Origin: Mucilaginibacter sp. PAMC 26640
GTDB taxonomy: Bacteria; Bacteroidota; Bacteroidia; Sphingobacteriales; Sphingobacteriaceae
Assembly (NCBI GenBank): GCA_001596135.1
Contig: CP014773.1
Coordinates: 3,844,001-3,908,000, forward strand
DNA: 64,000 nucleotides
Reading direction: 5' to 3'
Under the pieces are notes generated by a model. That model was given only the letters and a program-made list of their open reading frames with translations. It was not told where the DNA came from and ran no database searches. The position numbers were made by a program, and so were the translations under genes. The stretch's first letter is position 1, and each line of letters begins with the position of its first letter. Shown piece by piece: positions 8,787 to 16,971 of the stretch.

Positions 8787-9392
8787 ATGAGTTTATATAA
8801 AAATTTTAAATCGCTTTTTTATTACATTTTTATATTTCCGTATTACAGGATTTTGTTTAAAGAATTAGGGCTTGGTTCAAAAATTTCCTCGCCCCTAAAA
8901 ATAGACGGAGCTTCTAATATTTATATTGGTAGCGGTGTAACCATCGCCTATAAAACGTGGCTGGGAGCCTTACCTCAAACCGGCCAAGTCGCGTGCAAAT
9001 TAGTAATTGGAAATGGTTCTAGTATCGGGCACTTTAATCACATATATGCTACAACAAATATTACTATAGGCCGAAATGTACTAACTGCAGACAAGGTTTA
9101 TATAAGTGATAATTTACATAGTTACGAGAACGTTAATTTGCCTATTTCTCATCAACCGATTAAGCAAATTTCGACTGTAACTATTGGTGACGGAGCATGG
9201 CTTGGCGAAAACGTTTGCATAATCGGTGCAAACGTAGGCAAAGGTTCTGTAATAGGTGCTAATAGTGTTGTAACCAAAGATATTCCTGACTATTGCATTG
9301 CGGTAGGCTCACCTGCTAGGATTATCAAAAGGTATTCTTTTGAAGCGGGTGCATGGTTAAAGTCTGATCATAATATTGAAATCACTGAATAG
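8787..9392 (+). CDS. Hexapeptide-repeat acyltransferase (LbH fold)
   Basis: The protein is about 201 residues long and has imperfect hexapeptide repeats (patterns such as IGNGSS, IGRNVL, IGDGAW, IGANVG, IGANSV) that build a left-handed beta helix. The end is the typical VGSPARIIKRY. The SDNLHSYEN segment carries the His expected for acetyl-CoA-dependent O-acetyltransferases of the WcaF/MaaA group. ATG 8787 is favoured over a TTG four codons upstream. It lies between glycosyltransferases and likely acylates a sugar of the surface polysaccharide. Confidence 0.8.
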   Translation: MSLYKNFKSLFYYIFIFPYYRILFKELGLGSKISSPLKIDGASNIYIGSGVTIAYKTWLGALPQTGQVACKLVIGNGSSIGHFNHIYATTNITIGRNVLTADKVYISDNLHSYENVNLPISHQPIKQISTVTIGDGAWLGENVCIIGANVGKGSVIGANSVVTKDIPDYCIAVGSPARIIKRYSFEAGAWLKSDHNIEITE

Positions 9393-9418
9393 TTAACATT
9401 ATTACTAAATATTCTTAA

Positions 9419-10303
9419 ATGCCGAAAATAGGTTTGGTTACAGTTTTATATAAATGTGACAATGTGCTGGAGGGTTTTTTTAAAAGCTTGAGTAAGCAAA
9501 CATTTAAAGACTATGAATTATACATCATTGATAATTCCGCATCAATAGCTACCGATAGAATATTAGAAAAATTAAGTAATGAATTTATTTTACCGGCGAT
9601 AACTCATATAAAGAACACGGAAAATTTTGGCGTTGCAAAAGGAAATAATCAAGGTATTGAACTAGCTTTGAATGACAATTGCGATTTTGTGTTGCTTTTG
9701 AATAACGATATAGAGTTCGACGATCATTTATTAATAGAAAGGATGATAGTTCACGCTCTAAAAAATAACGAACTAATTATAATTCCTAAGATTTTTTATT
9801 TCGATACACGTACAATATGGATGGCAGGCGGAAAGCTTCTTAAAAGTAAAGCTATAGTTGAACATGTTGGTGTAGACGAGCAAGATGGGCCGAAATTTAA
9901 TAAAGTGCAATATTTTGACTACGCCCCAACCTGTTTCATGTTGCTAGGGAGAAGGGTTTTTGATGAGGTAGGCCTGATGGACGAACGATATTTTGTATAT
10001 TATGACGATACGGATTTTATTTTAAGAGCTGTTAATGCCGGATTTAAAATATTATATCTTCCTAACCTGGAAATTTTCCATAAAGTGAGCAGTAGTACAG
10101 GCGGCGGCGTTTCGTTGTTTTCAATATATTATTTAAACAGGAATAGAATTTATTTTATAATGAAGAATTTTACATTCCCAGTTAGGCAAATTGCTTTATT
10201 ATATACATTTTTTACCCGTTTTCTAGTTTATGTTAAATATGATCGTAAAGAACGTAAAGAGTTATTAAGATCGCTAAGAGATGGTTTTAAGTTGAGTAAA
10301 TAG
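9419..10303 (+). CDS. Glycosyltransferase family 2 protein (rhamnosyltransferase-like)
   Basis: A 294-residue GT-A enzyme. The N-terminal strand ends in VTVLYKC, YIIDNSAS follows at about residue 40, the NFGVAKGNNQGI segment is characteristic of the WbbL-like rhamnosyltransferase group, and LLLNNDIEF provides the DxD-type metal site. DERYFVYYDDTDF further on is the usual acceptor-side acidic motif. The C-terminal 50 residues are basic and aromatic, consistent with membrane association. Donor specificity is not certain, although an epimerase related to dTDP-rhamnose 4-epimerases occurs in the cluster. Confidence 0.82.
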   Translation: MPKIGLVTVLYKCDNVLEGFFKSLSKQTFKDYELYIIDNSASIATDRILEKLSNEFILPAITHIKNTENFGVAKGNNQGIELALNDNCDFVLLLNNDIEFDDHLLIERMIVHALKNNELIIIPKIFYFDTRTIWMAGGKLLKSKAIVEHVGVDEQDGPKFNKVQYFDYAPTCFMLLGRRVFDEVGLMDERYFVYYDDTDFILRAVNAGFKILYLPNLEIFHKVSSSTGGGVSLFSIYYLNRNRIYFIMKNFTFPVRQIALLYTFFTRFLVYVKYDRKERKELLRSLRDGFKLSK

Positions 10304-10311
10304 CTAAAAAA

Positions 10312-11640
10312 TTGGTGTTGAACAAAATTATTTTATGCATTTCGTTATGTACGTTTACGATCGGTAGCTATCTTATTTGGTTTGATCGTAAAAATGTATT
10401 CAATCATGCACTAATTGGCGTCTGTTTTGTCGCGTACATTGTTCCTATTTGCATAATTGATTTTGATTTAGTAGCTCCTTCCGAGATCGTACGTTTGTAT
10501 TTCAATATTAATGTCATCGGTGGGATTTTTTTTGTATTTGGATTATTATTAGGCTTTAAATGGAAAAAAGTTAAATTAGTTGATTCCGTTATGCAATTTT
10601 CACTTGTTGAAGGTGCTATTACCTCATCAGTATTTGAAACTAAAATACTGCGGATTTCACGTAGATTTTTTCTTTTTAGCATAGTTGTGATGATATTATG
10701 CTTCGCTTATATGGGTTATTTACCCATGTTTGCCAATGACCCCTATTCTGCAAAACAATTTAAGGGCATCTATCAACCACGTTATCAGCATGTTGCTTTA
10801 TTTTACCGTACATCGAAACAATTTGTTCAGATACTTTTACCTTTTTTCTTAATTGATTTCTATGATAAGCGTAAAATAAGCACATTATTATTGATTTTGA
10901 CGGGAATGACACTTGTTCTTGTTTCCTTGAGCAGATCTGAAACTGTTACTGGTTTGCTACTTATTATTTCAATAATAATTTCTATGAAAGCTAGTCGTTT
11001 GGTTTTTATTAGCTATATGGTCTTTATCGTCATATTTTTCTCAATTGGCAGTAGCTTTTGGGTAATCGCATCTTATTTTTTTCCAAATAGTGGTTTTGTG
11101 AGTTTAGTAGATGGGCAAACGGCTGCAGACATAATTGCTTCTGGTGCACCTGACATTATGGATCAGTTAGGTTTCCTCAATGCATTTGTCAATAACCACG
11201 TGGACTACACGTACGGACTAACGTTCTTTGGAGCACTAATACCATTTAATTTCAAATGGAATCCATCAGTTTGGACACTTGCCGTTTTGAATGATACAGA
11301 TGATATTTCCGCAATTGCATCGGGGGGGCTTAGATTGCCTGTTTCGCTTTGGGGGTATGTCTGTTTTGGTTGGTTCGGCGTGGCAGTCATTCCATTTTTT
11401 TCTGCATTTTTTACGGGGTACATCTTAAAAAAAATTAAGAGAATTGTGGACAAATTGCGGGCCGGGTACAAAGGTTACATAATCTTCTATTACCTTGTGT
11501 TCCTGTATTTAAATATAGCGCTCGTATTCACTGATTTTTATAGGATTTCTATATACTTATTGCCTGCTTTCATATTTTTTTATCTCGTGGTTTATAAAAA
11601 GAAAAAATCAGATGTTATTACTATTAAATCATTCAATTAA
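10312..11640 (+). CDS. O-antigen/oligosaccharide repeat-unit polymerase (Wzy-like)
   Basis: A 442-residue integral membrane protein with about ten or more hydrophobic segments and a large periplasmic-type loop in the middle to C-terminal half (around residues 265-345), the layout of Wzy and related polymerases. It has no ATG near its 5' end. The candidate starts are TTG 10312, GTG 10315 and TTG 10318, all within three codons, and the first hydrophobic segment begins directly after them. Polymerases have poor sequence conservation, so the call rests on topology and its place among flippase, transferases and acyltransferases. Confidence 0.65.
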   Translation: MVLNKIILCISLCTFTIGSYLIWFDRKNVFNHALIGVCFVAYIVPICIIDFDLVAPSEIVRLYFNINVIGGIFFVFGLLLGFKWKKVKLVDSVMQFSLVEGAITSSVFETKILRISRRFFLFSIVVMILCFAYMGYLPMFANDPYSAKQFKGIYQPRYQHVALFYRTSKQFVQILLPFFLIDFYDKRKISTLLLILTGMTLVLVSLSRSETVTGLLLIISIIISMKASRLVFISYMVFIVIFFSIGSSFWVIASYFFPNSGFVSLVDGQTAADIIASGAPDIMDQLGFLNAFVNNHVDYTYGLTFFGALIPFNFKWNPSVWTLAVLNDTDDISAIASGGLRLPVSLWGYVCFGWFGVAVIPFFSAFFTGYILKKIKRIVDKLRAGYKGYIIFYYLVFLYLNIALVFTDFYRISIYLLPAFIFFYLVVYKKKKSDVITIKSFN

Positions 11641-11643
11641 ACT

Positions 11644-12771
11644 ATGAATACCGGCTTTGAAATTTTTTTGGACAGCATTGTTTTCCAAATACAAAAATTT
11701 GGGGGGGCTTCAACTTATTGGAAGGAACTTCTATCAAATTTTGTGAAGCTTAATGGTGTCAATATTATACTCCAGTCTGCAAGAAAAGAGGACTTAAATC
11801 ATGATGGCAGAATAATCTGTGATTTGGTCGAATCTTTCAATGTAAACTTATTAATTGAAGATACGATACCGGTTTCGCTACTCCGCTATTTACCTTTAAC
11901 AAGACGCTTACCTCCCAAATCACTTTATCATAACAGTTATTACCGCACCTGTCTGCAAAAAAATGTAGTGAATATTTTTACTGTTCACGATTTTACGCAT
12001 AAACGTGGATTAGCCTCAAAGTTTCCCCGTAAATTGATTCATATAGGGCTTACTGCGCTCGGTCTTAAAAATGCCGACGGCATCATCTGTATCTCGCAAA
12101 GTACTAAGAATGATCTCCTTCATTATTATCCACACATAAGGGAGGATAAAATTAGGGTGATATACCATGGCGTAAGTGACGTTTTTTCACCGTTGAGAAA
12201 TTATACAGGTGCGAAAATATTTAACGATCAGCTAAATCTAGCCGAGCAATATGTGTTATTCGTGGGTAAGCGAGCAGGATATAAAAAATTTGAAATCATT
12301 CCGGAAGCTTTATTAAAGCACAAACATTTAAAATTGGTTATAGTTGGAGGCGGTGATATAAAGCAACAAGAGTGGGCGAGTCTAAATGCAGCGTTGCCAG
12401 GCAGATTTATACATTTGAACGGCGTAAATAACGAACAGTTAAATGTCTTATATAATTATGCTCACTGCTTAGTATATACTTCCGTTTACGAAGGATTTGG
12501 TATACCTGTCCTAGAAGCCATGAAAGCTGGATGCCCAGTAATTACAAACAGGTTATCGTCGCTAGGCGAAATTTCCGGCGACGCCGCACTTTTTATCAAT
12601 GATGTTACCGCTGCATCGCTAGATCAAAAGTTAACGGAAATAAATACTCCCGAAATGAGGCAGCAATTAATTGCGAAGGGCTTAGAAAGAAGCAGATTGT
12701 TTACCTGGGAAAAATGCTCTGCCGAAACGTTAAACTTTTATAAGGAAATTTACAATACTAGATTTAACTAA
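11644..12771 (+). CDS. Glycosyltransferase family 4 (GT-B) protein
   Basis: The 375 residues show the two-lobed GT-B pattern. The C-terminal lobe has FVGKRAGYKKF, which fits the family's G-x-R/K segment, and YTSVYEGFGIPVLEAMKAG, the E-x7-E signature with its glycine-rich neighbour. An internal segment HDFTHKRGLASKFP is typical of GT4 mannosyl/rhamnosyltransferases of Bacteroidota clusters. It starts 3 bp after the polymerase stop. It acts on the cytoplasmic side of the inner membrane; its sugar donor is unknown. Confidence 0.85.
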   Translation: MNTGFEIFLDSIVFQIQKFGGASTYWKELLSNFVKLNGVNIILQSARKEDLNHDGRIICDLVESFNVNLLIEDTIPVSLLRYLPLTRRLPPKSLYHNSYYRTCLQKNVVNIFTVHDFTHKRGLASKFPRKLIHIGLTALGLKNADGIICISQSTKNDLLHYYPHIREDKIRVIYHGVSDVFSPLRNYTGAKIFNDQLNLAEQYVLFVGKRAGYKKFEIIPEALLKHKHLKLVIVGGGDIKQQEWASLNAALPGRFIHLNGVNNEQLNVLYNYAHCLVYTSVYEGFGIPVLEAMKAGCPVITNRLSSLGEISGDAALFINDVTAASLDQKLTEINTPEMRQQLIAKGLERSRLFTWEKCSAETLNFYKEIYNTRFN

Positions 12772-12777
12772 GCGATT

Positions 12778-13353
12778 ATGCTTTACAAATGCCTTTGGTT
12801 CTTTCAGACTTTGTTTTTACGTCTGCTTATTAAACATATTGGATTGATAAGTTATGTAGGTAAGCCAACATTCATTTACGGTGGCAAAAGAATTCAAATA
12901 GGCAATAAGGTGCGTATATTTCCCGGCCTCCGTGCCGAAACTCATTATAACGGAAGCATTCAGATAGGTGATGATGTGTCTATTGGGCAAAATTTTCACA
13001 TCGTCAGTTCCGGAATTATGCTTAGTATTGGTAGTCACACTACTATATCTGGCAACGTATTCATTACAAATGTAGACCATGATTATACCGCAATAGGCGA
13101 ACACATTCTTAAACAAAAATATCTCGAAAAGAATACGATGATTGGAGAAAATTGCTTTATAGGCTATGGTGCTGTTTTACAAGCAGGAACTATTTTAGGA
13201 AAGCAATGTATTGTCGGCTCAAATTCGGTTCTTCGTGGTACGTATCCTGACTACGCTGTAATAGCAGGTGCTCCGGCAAAAATTTTAAAACGGTATAATT
13301 TAAATACCTCCCTTTGGGAGAAAACAGACGCAAAAGGAAATTTTATCTTATGA
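12778..13353 (+). CDS. Hexapeptide-repeat acyltransferase (LbH fold)
   Basis: This 191-residue protein carries several left-handed beta-helix hexapeptides (IGNKVR, IGDDVS, IGSHTT, IGENCF, LGKQCI) and the terminal IAGAPAKILKRY typical of polysaccharide O-acetyltransferases. NVDHDYTA holds the likely catalytic His. It is the second such enzyme in the cluster and shares little with the one at 8.8 kb beyond the fold, so the two probably modify different positions. The following epimerase starts 4 bp before its stop. Confidence 0.8.
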   Translation: MLYKCLWFFQTLFLRLLIKHIGLISYVGKPTFIYGGKRIQIGNKVRIFPGLRAETHYNGSIQIGDDVSIGQNFHIVSSGIMLSIGSHTTISGNVFITNVDHDYTAIGEHILKQKYLEKNTMIGENCFIGYGAVLQAGTILGKQCIVGSNSVLRGTYPDYAVIAGAPAKILKRYNLNTSLWEKTDAKGNFIL

Positions 13354-14483
13354 ATATATTAATAACAGGCGGAGCGGGCTTTATCGGCTCAAACTTAGCG
13401 CTTAAGCTAATTGCTAAAGGACATAATTTGACTGTGTTAGATAATCTGTCCAAACAAATACATGGCGAAAATCCGGAGGGGGATTCACCCTTATACAGAT
13501 CGATTATTGGAAAGGTGAAATTTCTAAATGGCAGCGTAGAATCTGAAGCAGATTTAAAAGCTGCGGTAGCTGATCAGGATGTTATCGTTCACCTTGCTGC
13601 CGAAACAGGCACAGGCCAATCTATGTATCAAATTAAAAGATATACAGATGTAAATATCGGCGGAACCGCGTTAATGTTGGATATTTTGGCTAATAATTCT
13701 CATCGCGTAAAGAAAATTGTAATTGCATCATCGCGATCAATTTATGGTGAAGGTAAGTATTTAAGCGAAGAATTAGGATACGTGTATCCGAACCATCGCA
13801 CAGATAATTATATGCAGGCTGGAGATTTTGAGGTAAAGTATGCTGGTTGCAAAAAACCGCTAAAACTAGTTGCTACTGATGAAGAATCAAAAATACATCC
13901 TTCTTCGGTTTATGGAATTACTAAACAAAACCAGGAGCAAATGATTATGACTGTTTGCCCTACTATTGGTATCGCGCCTGTTGCCTTCAGGTATCAAAAT
14001 GTCTATGGTCCCGGTCAATCATTATCAAACCCTTACACAGGGATCTTGTCTATATTTTCAACCCGCATTAAAAATAACAAAGACATAAACGTCTTTGAAG
14101 ACGGAAGAGAAACCCGGGATTTTGTATTTATTGATGATGTTGTAGATGCGACAATTTTAGGAATAGAAAAGGACGAGGCCAATAATAAAATATTTAATGT
14201 TGGAACGGGCGTACCCACTGAAGTTAATACGGTTGTAAAGGAACTGATGGCCAATTACGGTCAAATTGTGCCGGTTACTATATCCGGCAATTACCGTTTG
14301 GGCGATATCAGACATAATTATGCCGATCTTACGAAAATAAAAGCAGCGTTAGGGTTTGAACCCAAAGTGGATTTTAAACAGGGTATAGCAAAATTTGCTG
14401 CTTGGGTAAATACTCAGGAAATCAAAACAGATAAATATCAGCAGTCGTTACAAGAGATGAAAGATAAAGGTTTATTTAAGTAA
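13350..14483 (+). CDS. Nucleotide-sugar 4-epimerase of the extended SDR family (dTDP-L-rhamnose 4-epimerase-like)
   Basis: The N-terminus has the canonical TGGAGFIGSN cofactor motif. SSVYGITKQ supplies Tyr-x-x-x-Lys, and RYQNVYGPGQ is the usual substrate-binding segment. An insertion of about 45 residues with a lone Cys precedes the catalytic Tyr; I recall this insertion and the NPYTGILSIFSTR stretch from dTDP-L-rhamnose 4-epimerases (the 6-deoxy-L-talose route). ATG 13350 puts the Rossmann strand at residue 2, and the open frame extends 12 codons further upstream. No rmlABCD genes are in the window, so the substrate would come from elsewhere. Confidence 0.8.
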   Translation: MNILITGGAGFIGSNLALKLIAKGHNLTVLDNLSKQIHGENPEGDSPLYRSIIGKVKFLNGSVESEADLKAAVADQDVIVHLAAETGTGQSMYQIKRYTDVNIGGTALMLDILANNSHRVKKIVIASSRSIYGEGKYLSEELGYVYPNHRTDNYMQAGDFEVKYAGCKKPLKLVATDEESKIHPSSVYGITKQNQEQMIMTVCPTIGIAPVAFRYQNVYGPGQSLSNPYTGILSIFSTRIKNNKDINVFEDGRETRDFVFIDDVVDATILGIEKDEANNKIFNVGTGVPTEVNTVVKELMANYGQIVPVTISGNYRLGDIRHNYADLTKIKAALGFEPKVDFKQGIAKFAAWVNTQEIKTDKYQQSLQEMKDKGLFK

Positions 14484-15484
14484 TGAGCGCTCATAAGAAA
14501 AATATACTTTTTGTAGGACCAAGATTTTTTGGATACGAAGTATCAATATGTAAGGCTTTAGAAGCTAATGGTTATGCTGTTGATTTTTACGATGAACGGA
14601 CCTCAAATAATTCTTTTATGAAAGCCGTGTTCAGGGTGAAAAAAGACCTGTTAACCGCTATTGTAGAGAAATATTATAATAATATTACAGAGCTTATAAA
14701 AAACAATGACTATGATTTCTTTTTCTTATTAAAAGGAGAAGTTGTGCCGCAAAGTTTTATTGTCGATTTTAAGAAGAATAACCCCAAGGCCAAACTGATC
14801 TATTACACTTACGATTCAATTAACAACAACAATAAAAACTCAATGTATATACTAAAGCATTTTGATAAATGTTTTAGTTTTGATTTTAATGACACTAAAA
14901 AGCATCCATCGTTAAAATTAAAGCACCTCTTTTATTCTAAAGAATATCCTGAGCGGCGGAAGCTGGCACAAGATAGAAAATACACATTGTCATTTGTGGG
15001 AACGTTACACTCAAACCGATATGCTATTATAAAATCGTTAATGGCAAATTTCAAAAATACATTTGTGTTTTTCTTTTCGCCCGCGAAATGGTTTTTTTGG
15101 TTCGAGAAAACTTTCAAGAGTCATTATAAAGATATTAGTTGGGCCGATGTTAGTTTTGATAAGCTTACTCAACAGGATGTGGCAGATATCTTCGGGAATT
15201 CTAAAAGCGTTCTTGATATACAGCGTTTTGGGCAGACCGGTTTAACAATGCGTACCTTTGAGGTGCTTGCCGCAGGGGCGATACTTGTTACTACAAATTC
15301 AGCTATAAGGGAGGTTGATTTTTTTGATCCTAATTTTATAGTAGTCGTTGACGATATCAATGATGCAAAAAACACCGTAGAGATCACAAAGCGAACTGAT
15401 GCATTGAGGGGCGGTATTTTAGAAATCAACCCGAAATTTGAACAATATTTCGTGAATAATTGGATAAAAGAATTCTTTGAATAG
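14483..15484 (+). CDS. Glycosyltransferase, CgeB/GT1-like
   Basis: The 333-residue protein resembles the CgeB-type GT-B group of Bacteroidota capsule clusters. An N-terminal FVGPRFFGYE segment is followed by FLLKGE and YYTYDS strands. The C-terminal lobe has SVLDIQRFGQTGLTMRTFEVLAAG, with the E-x-LAAG donor-binding motif. Its start codon overlaps the epimerase stop. Lys and Asn are abundant, as in the other AT-rich genes of this cluster. The sugar specificity cannot be read from the sequence. Confidence 0.75.
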   Translation: MSAHKKNILFVGPRFFGYEVSICKALEANGYAVDFYDERTSNNSFMKAVFRVKKDLLTAIVEKYYNNITELIKNNDYDFFFLLKGEVVPQSFIVDFKKNNPKAKLIYYTYDSINNNNKNSMYILKHFDKCFSFDFNDTKKHPSLKLKHLFYSKEYPERRKLAQDRKYTLSFVGTLHSNRYAIIKSLMANFKNTFVFFFSPAKWFFWFEKTFKSHYKDISWADVSFDKLTQQDVADIFGNSKSVLDIQRFGQTGLTMRTFEVLAAGAILVTTNSAIREVDFFDPNFIVVVDDINDAKNTVEITKRTDALRGGILEINPKFEQYFVNNWIKEFFE

Positions 15485-15542
15485 AACATGATTTAATTTG
15501 AATACCCACAAACTTTTCTAGCTGTTGTTGATTTAGCACATT

Positions 15543-16496
15543 ATGATTTGTGAAATAAAAAATGATTTAAACATTCTCGTAATAGGCGATATAATGGTAG
15601 ATCATTATATTTATGGTAACTGTAAACGCATTTCGCCGGAAGCACCAGTGCCTGTAGTAGAAATCACCATGGAATCTCATAGGCTTGGGGGCGCTGGCAA
15701 CGTTCTGCAAAATATTAGATCTTTTGAGTGCCGCACTAATATTGTGTCTGTGGTTGGCGACGATGATAATGCATCTATTGTTTTAAGCGAGCTGGCATTG
15801 AGTAAAATATCGGGGGAGGGTATTGTTAAAGATGAAGACCGCTGCACTATTATGAAATCGCGCGTGCTTGTTTCCAACCACCAATTAATTAGACTTGACA
15901 GGGAAGTAGTTCAACCTATAAATGAAAAAATTGAAGGCCGCATTTTAAATTACTTAAAGGCCCATTTAGTGCAACATGATATCGTATTAATATCCGACTA
16001 CGACAAAGGTTTGCTTACACCTTCGCTACTGGCGAGCATATTATCTCTTTGCCGCAAATATGAAATTCAAAGTATTGTGGACCCTAAGGGGGGAGATTTT
16101 TCCAAATATAAAGGCGTGAATATTATCAAGCCGAACAAGAAAGAGGCGATTATTGCCTCTGGCATTGATATTGTAGACGCTCAAAGCTTAACAGCGGTTT
16201 GTATGAAGATTCAGGAACTTACGGATTGCGACAGCGTAGTTATAACGATGTCTGAGGATGGAATTGCGATGTTTAACGGCGGCAAGTTGGAAATTATACC
16301 AACCAAGGCACTGGATGTAATTGATGTTACCGGTGCCGGTGATACTGTACTGGCAGCTTTGGGCGTTGCACTAGCGTCAGGAAATTCTCTTTATGCCTCT
16401 TGTAATTTTGCTAATCATGCCGCTGCCGTGGTAGTAAGCAAAGTTGGTAGCGCAACCGCCTCATTGGAGGAGGTTAGTAAGAATTTTGAAGATTAA
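15543..16496 (+). CDS. D-glycero-beta-D-manno-heptose-7-phosphate kinase (RfaE domain I-like)
   Basis: A PfkB/ribokinase-fold enzyme of 317 residues. VIGDIMVDHYIYG and the ISPEAPVPV segment near residue 35 are diagnostic of the RfaE/HldE kinase domain. DVTGAGDTV near the end contains the catalytic Asp of the PfkB signature. The adenylyltransferase domain found in fused HldE is absent. It would phosphorylate heptose 7-phosphate in ADP-heptose synthesis. The isomerase that makes its substrate (GmhA) survives only as a fragment directly downstream, so the local pathway looks broken or depends on a copy elsewhere. Confidence 0.85.
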   Translation: MICEIKNDLNILVIGDIMVDHYIYGNCKRISPEAPVPVVEITMESHRLGGAGNVLQNIRSFECRTNIVSVVGDDDNASIVLSELALSKISGEGIVKDEDRCTIMKSRVLVSNHQLIRLDREVVQPINEKIEGRILNYLKAHLVQHDIVLISDYDKGLLTPSLLASILSLCRKYEIQSIVDPKGGDFSKYKGVNIIKPNKKEAIIASGIDIVDAQSLTAVCMKIQELTDCDSVVITMSEDGIAMFNGGKLEIIPTKALDVIDVTGAGDTVLAALGVALASGNSLYASCNFANHAAAVVVSKVGSATASLEEVSKNFED

Positions 16497-16508
16497 ATTT
16501 TCAGCTAC

Positions 16509-16780
16509 ATGAGCACTAATAAGGCATTTTGTGTGGTTGGTGCAGCGGGCGTTGATAGGCTTTTCCAAAAATGCAAATAAGCCCCCATGTAATTAAGGCA
16601 TTTGTTGCAGGCAAAACCGCAGGATGCAAAACTATAGGCCTTTCTGGCCGGGATGGGGGTGAAATGAACGAATGCTGCGACTTAAATATTGTAATTCCGT
16701 CAAATATTACCGCGAATATTCAAGAGGTGCACATCCTCGTTGGCCACATAATTTGCGCCGCTATAGACGATGCTTTTTAG
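16509..16780 (+). pseudogene. gmhA: Remnant of phosphoheptose isomerase
   Basis: Bases 16571-16780 encode 69 residues that align with the last third of GmhA: SPHVIKAF equals the family's SGNSPNVIKA region, then GKTAGCKTIGLSGRDGG and IQEVHILVGHIICAAI. The first two thirds of the roughly 190-residue SIS-domain protein are missing. A short frame at 16509-16580 (FCVVGAAGVD) is loosely like the FCGNGGSAAD motif of the same family, which would fit an internal deletion, but this part is speculative. The fragment is unlikely to be active. Confidence 0.7.
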
Positions 16781-16971
16781 CTGTTTGAGTTTTACCAGAT
16801 ACTCGATGAAGTAATCGTAAGGATTGAATGCGCTAAAGTCAAGTTATTCCGCGTTGAAATTTTTTTATTATTTTGGCACTAATATTGGCAAAATAACATA
16901 ATTGGTTCTATTTATTTGTAACAAATGTTATAAAAATTCTTAATTTTACCAAATCTTACCCGGATAAACAT

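Noticed and set aside
16509..16580. A 23-residue frame as a separate small gene before the gmhA fragment
   Set aside because: More economically explained as part of the decayed gmhA; the resemblance to FCGNGGSAAD is weak, so I kept it only within the pseudogene.
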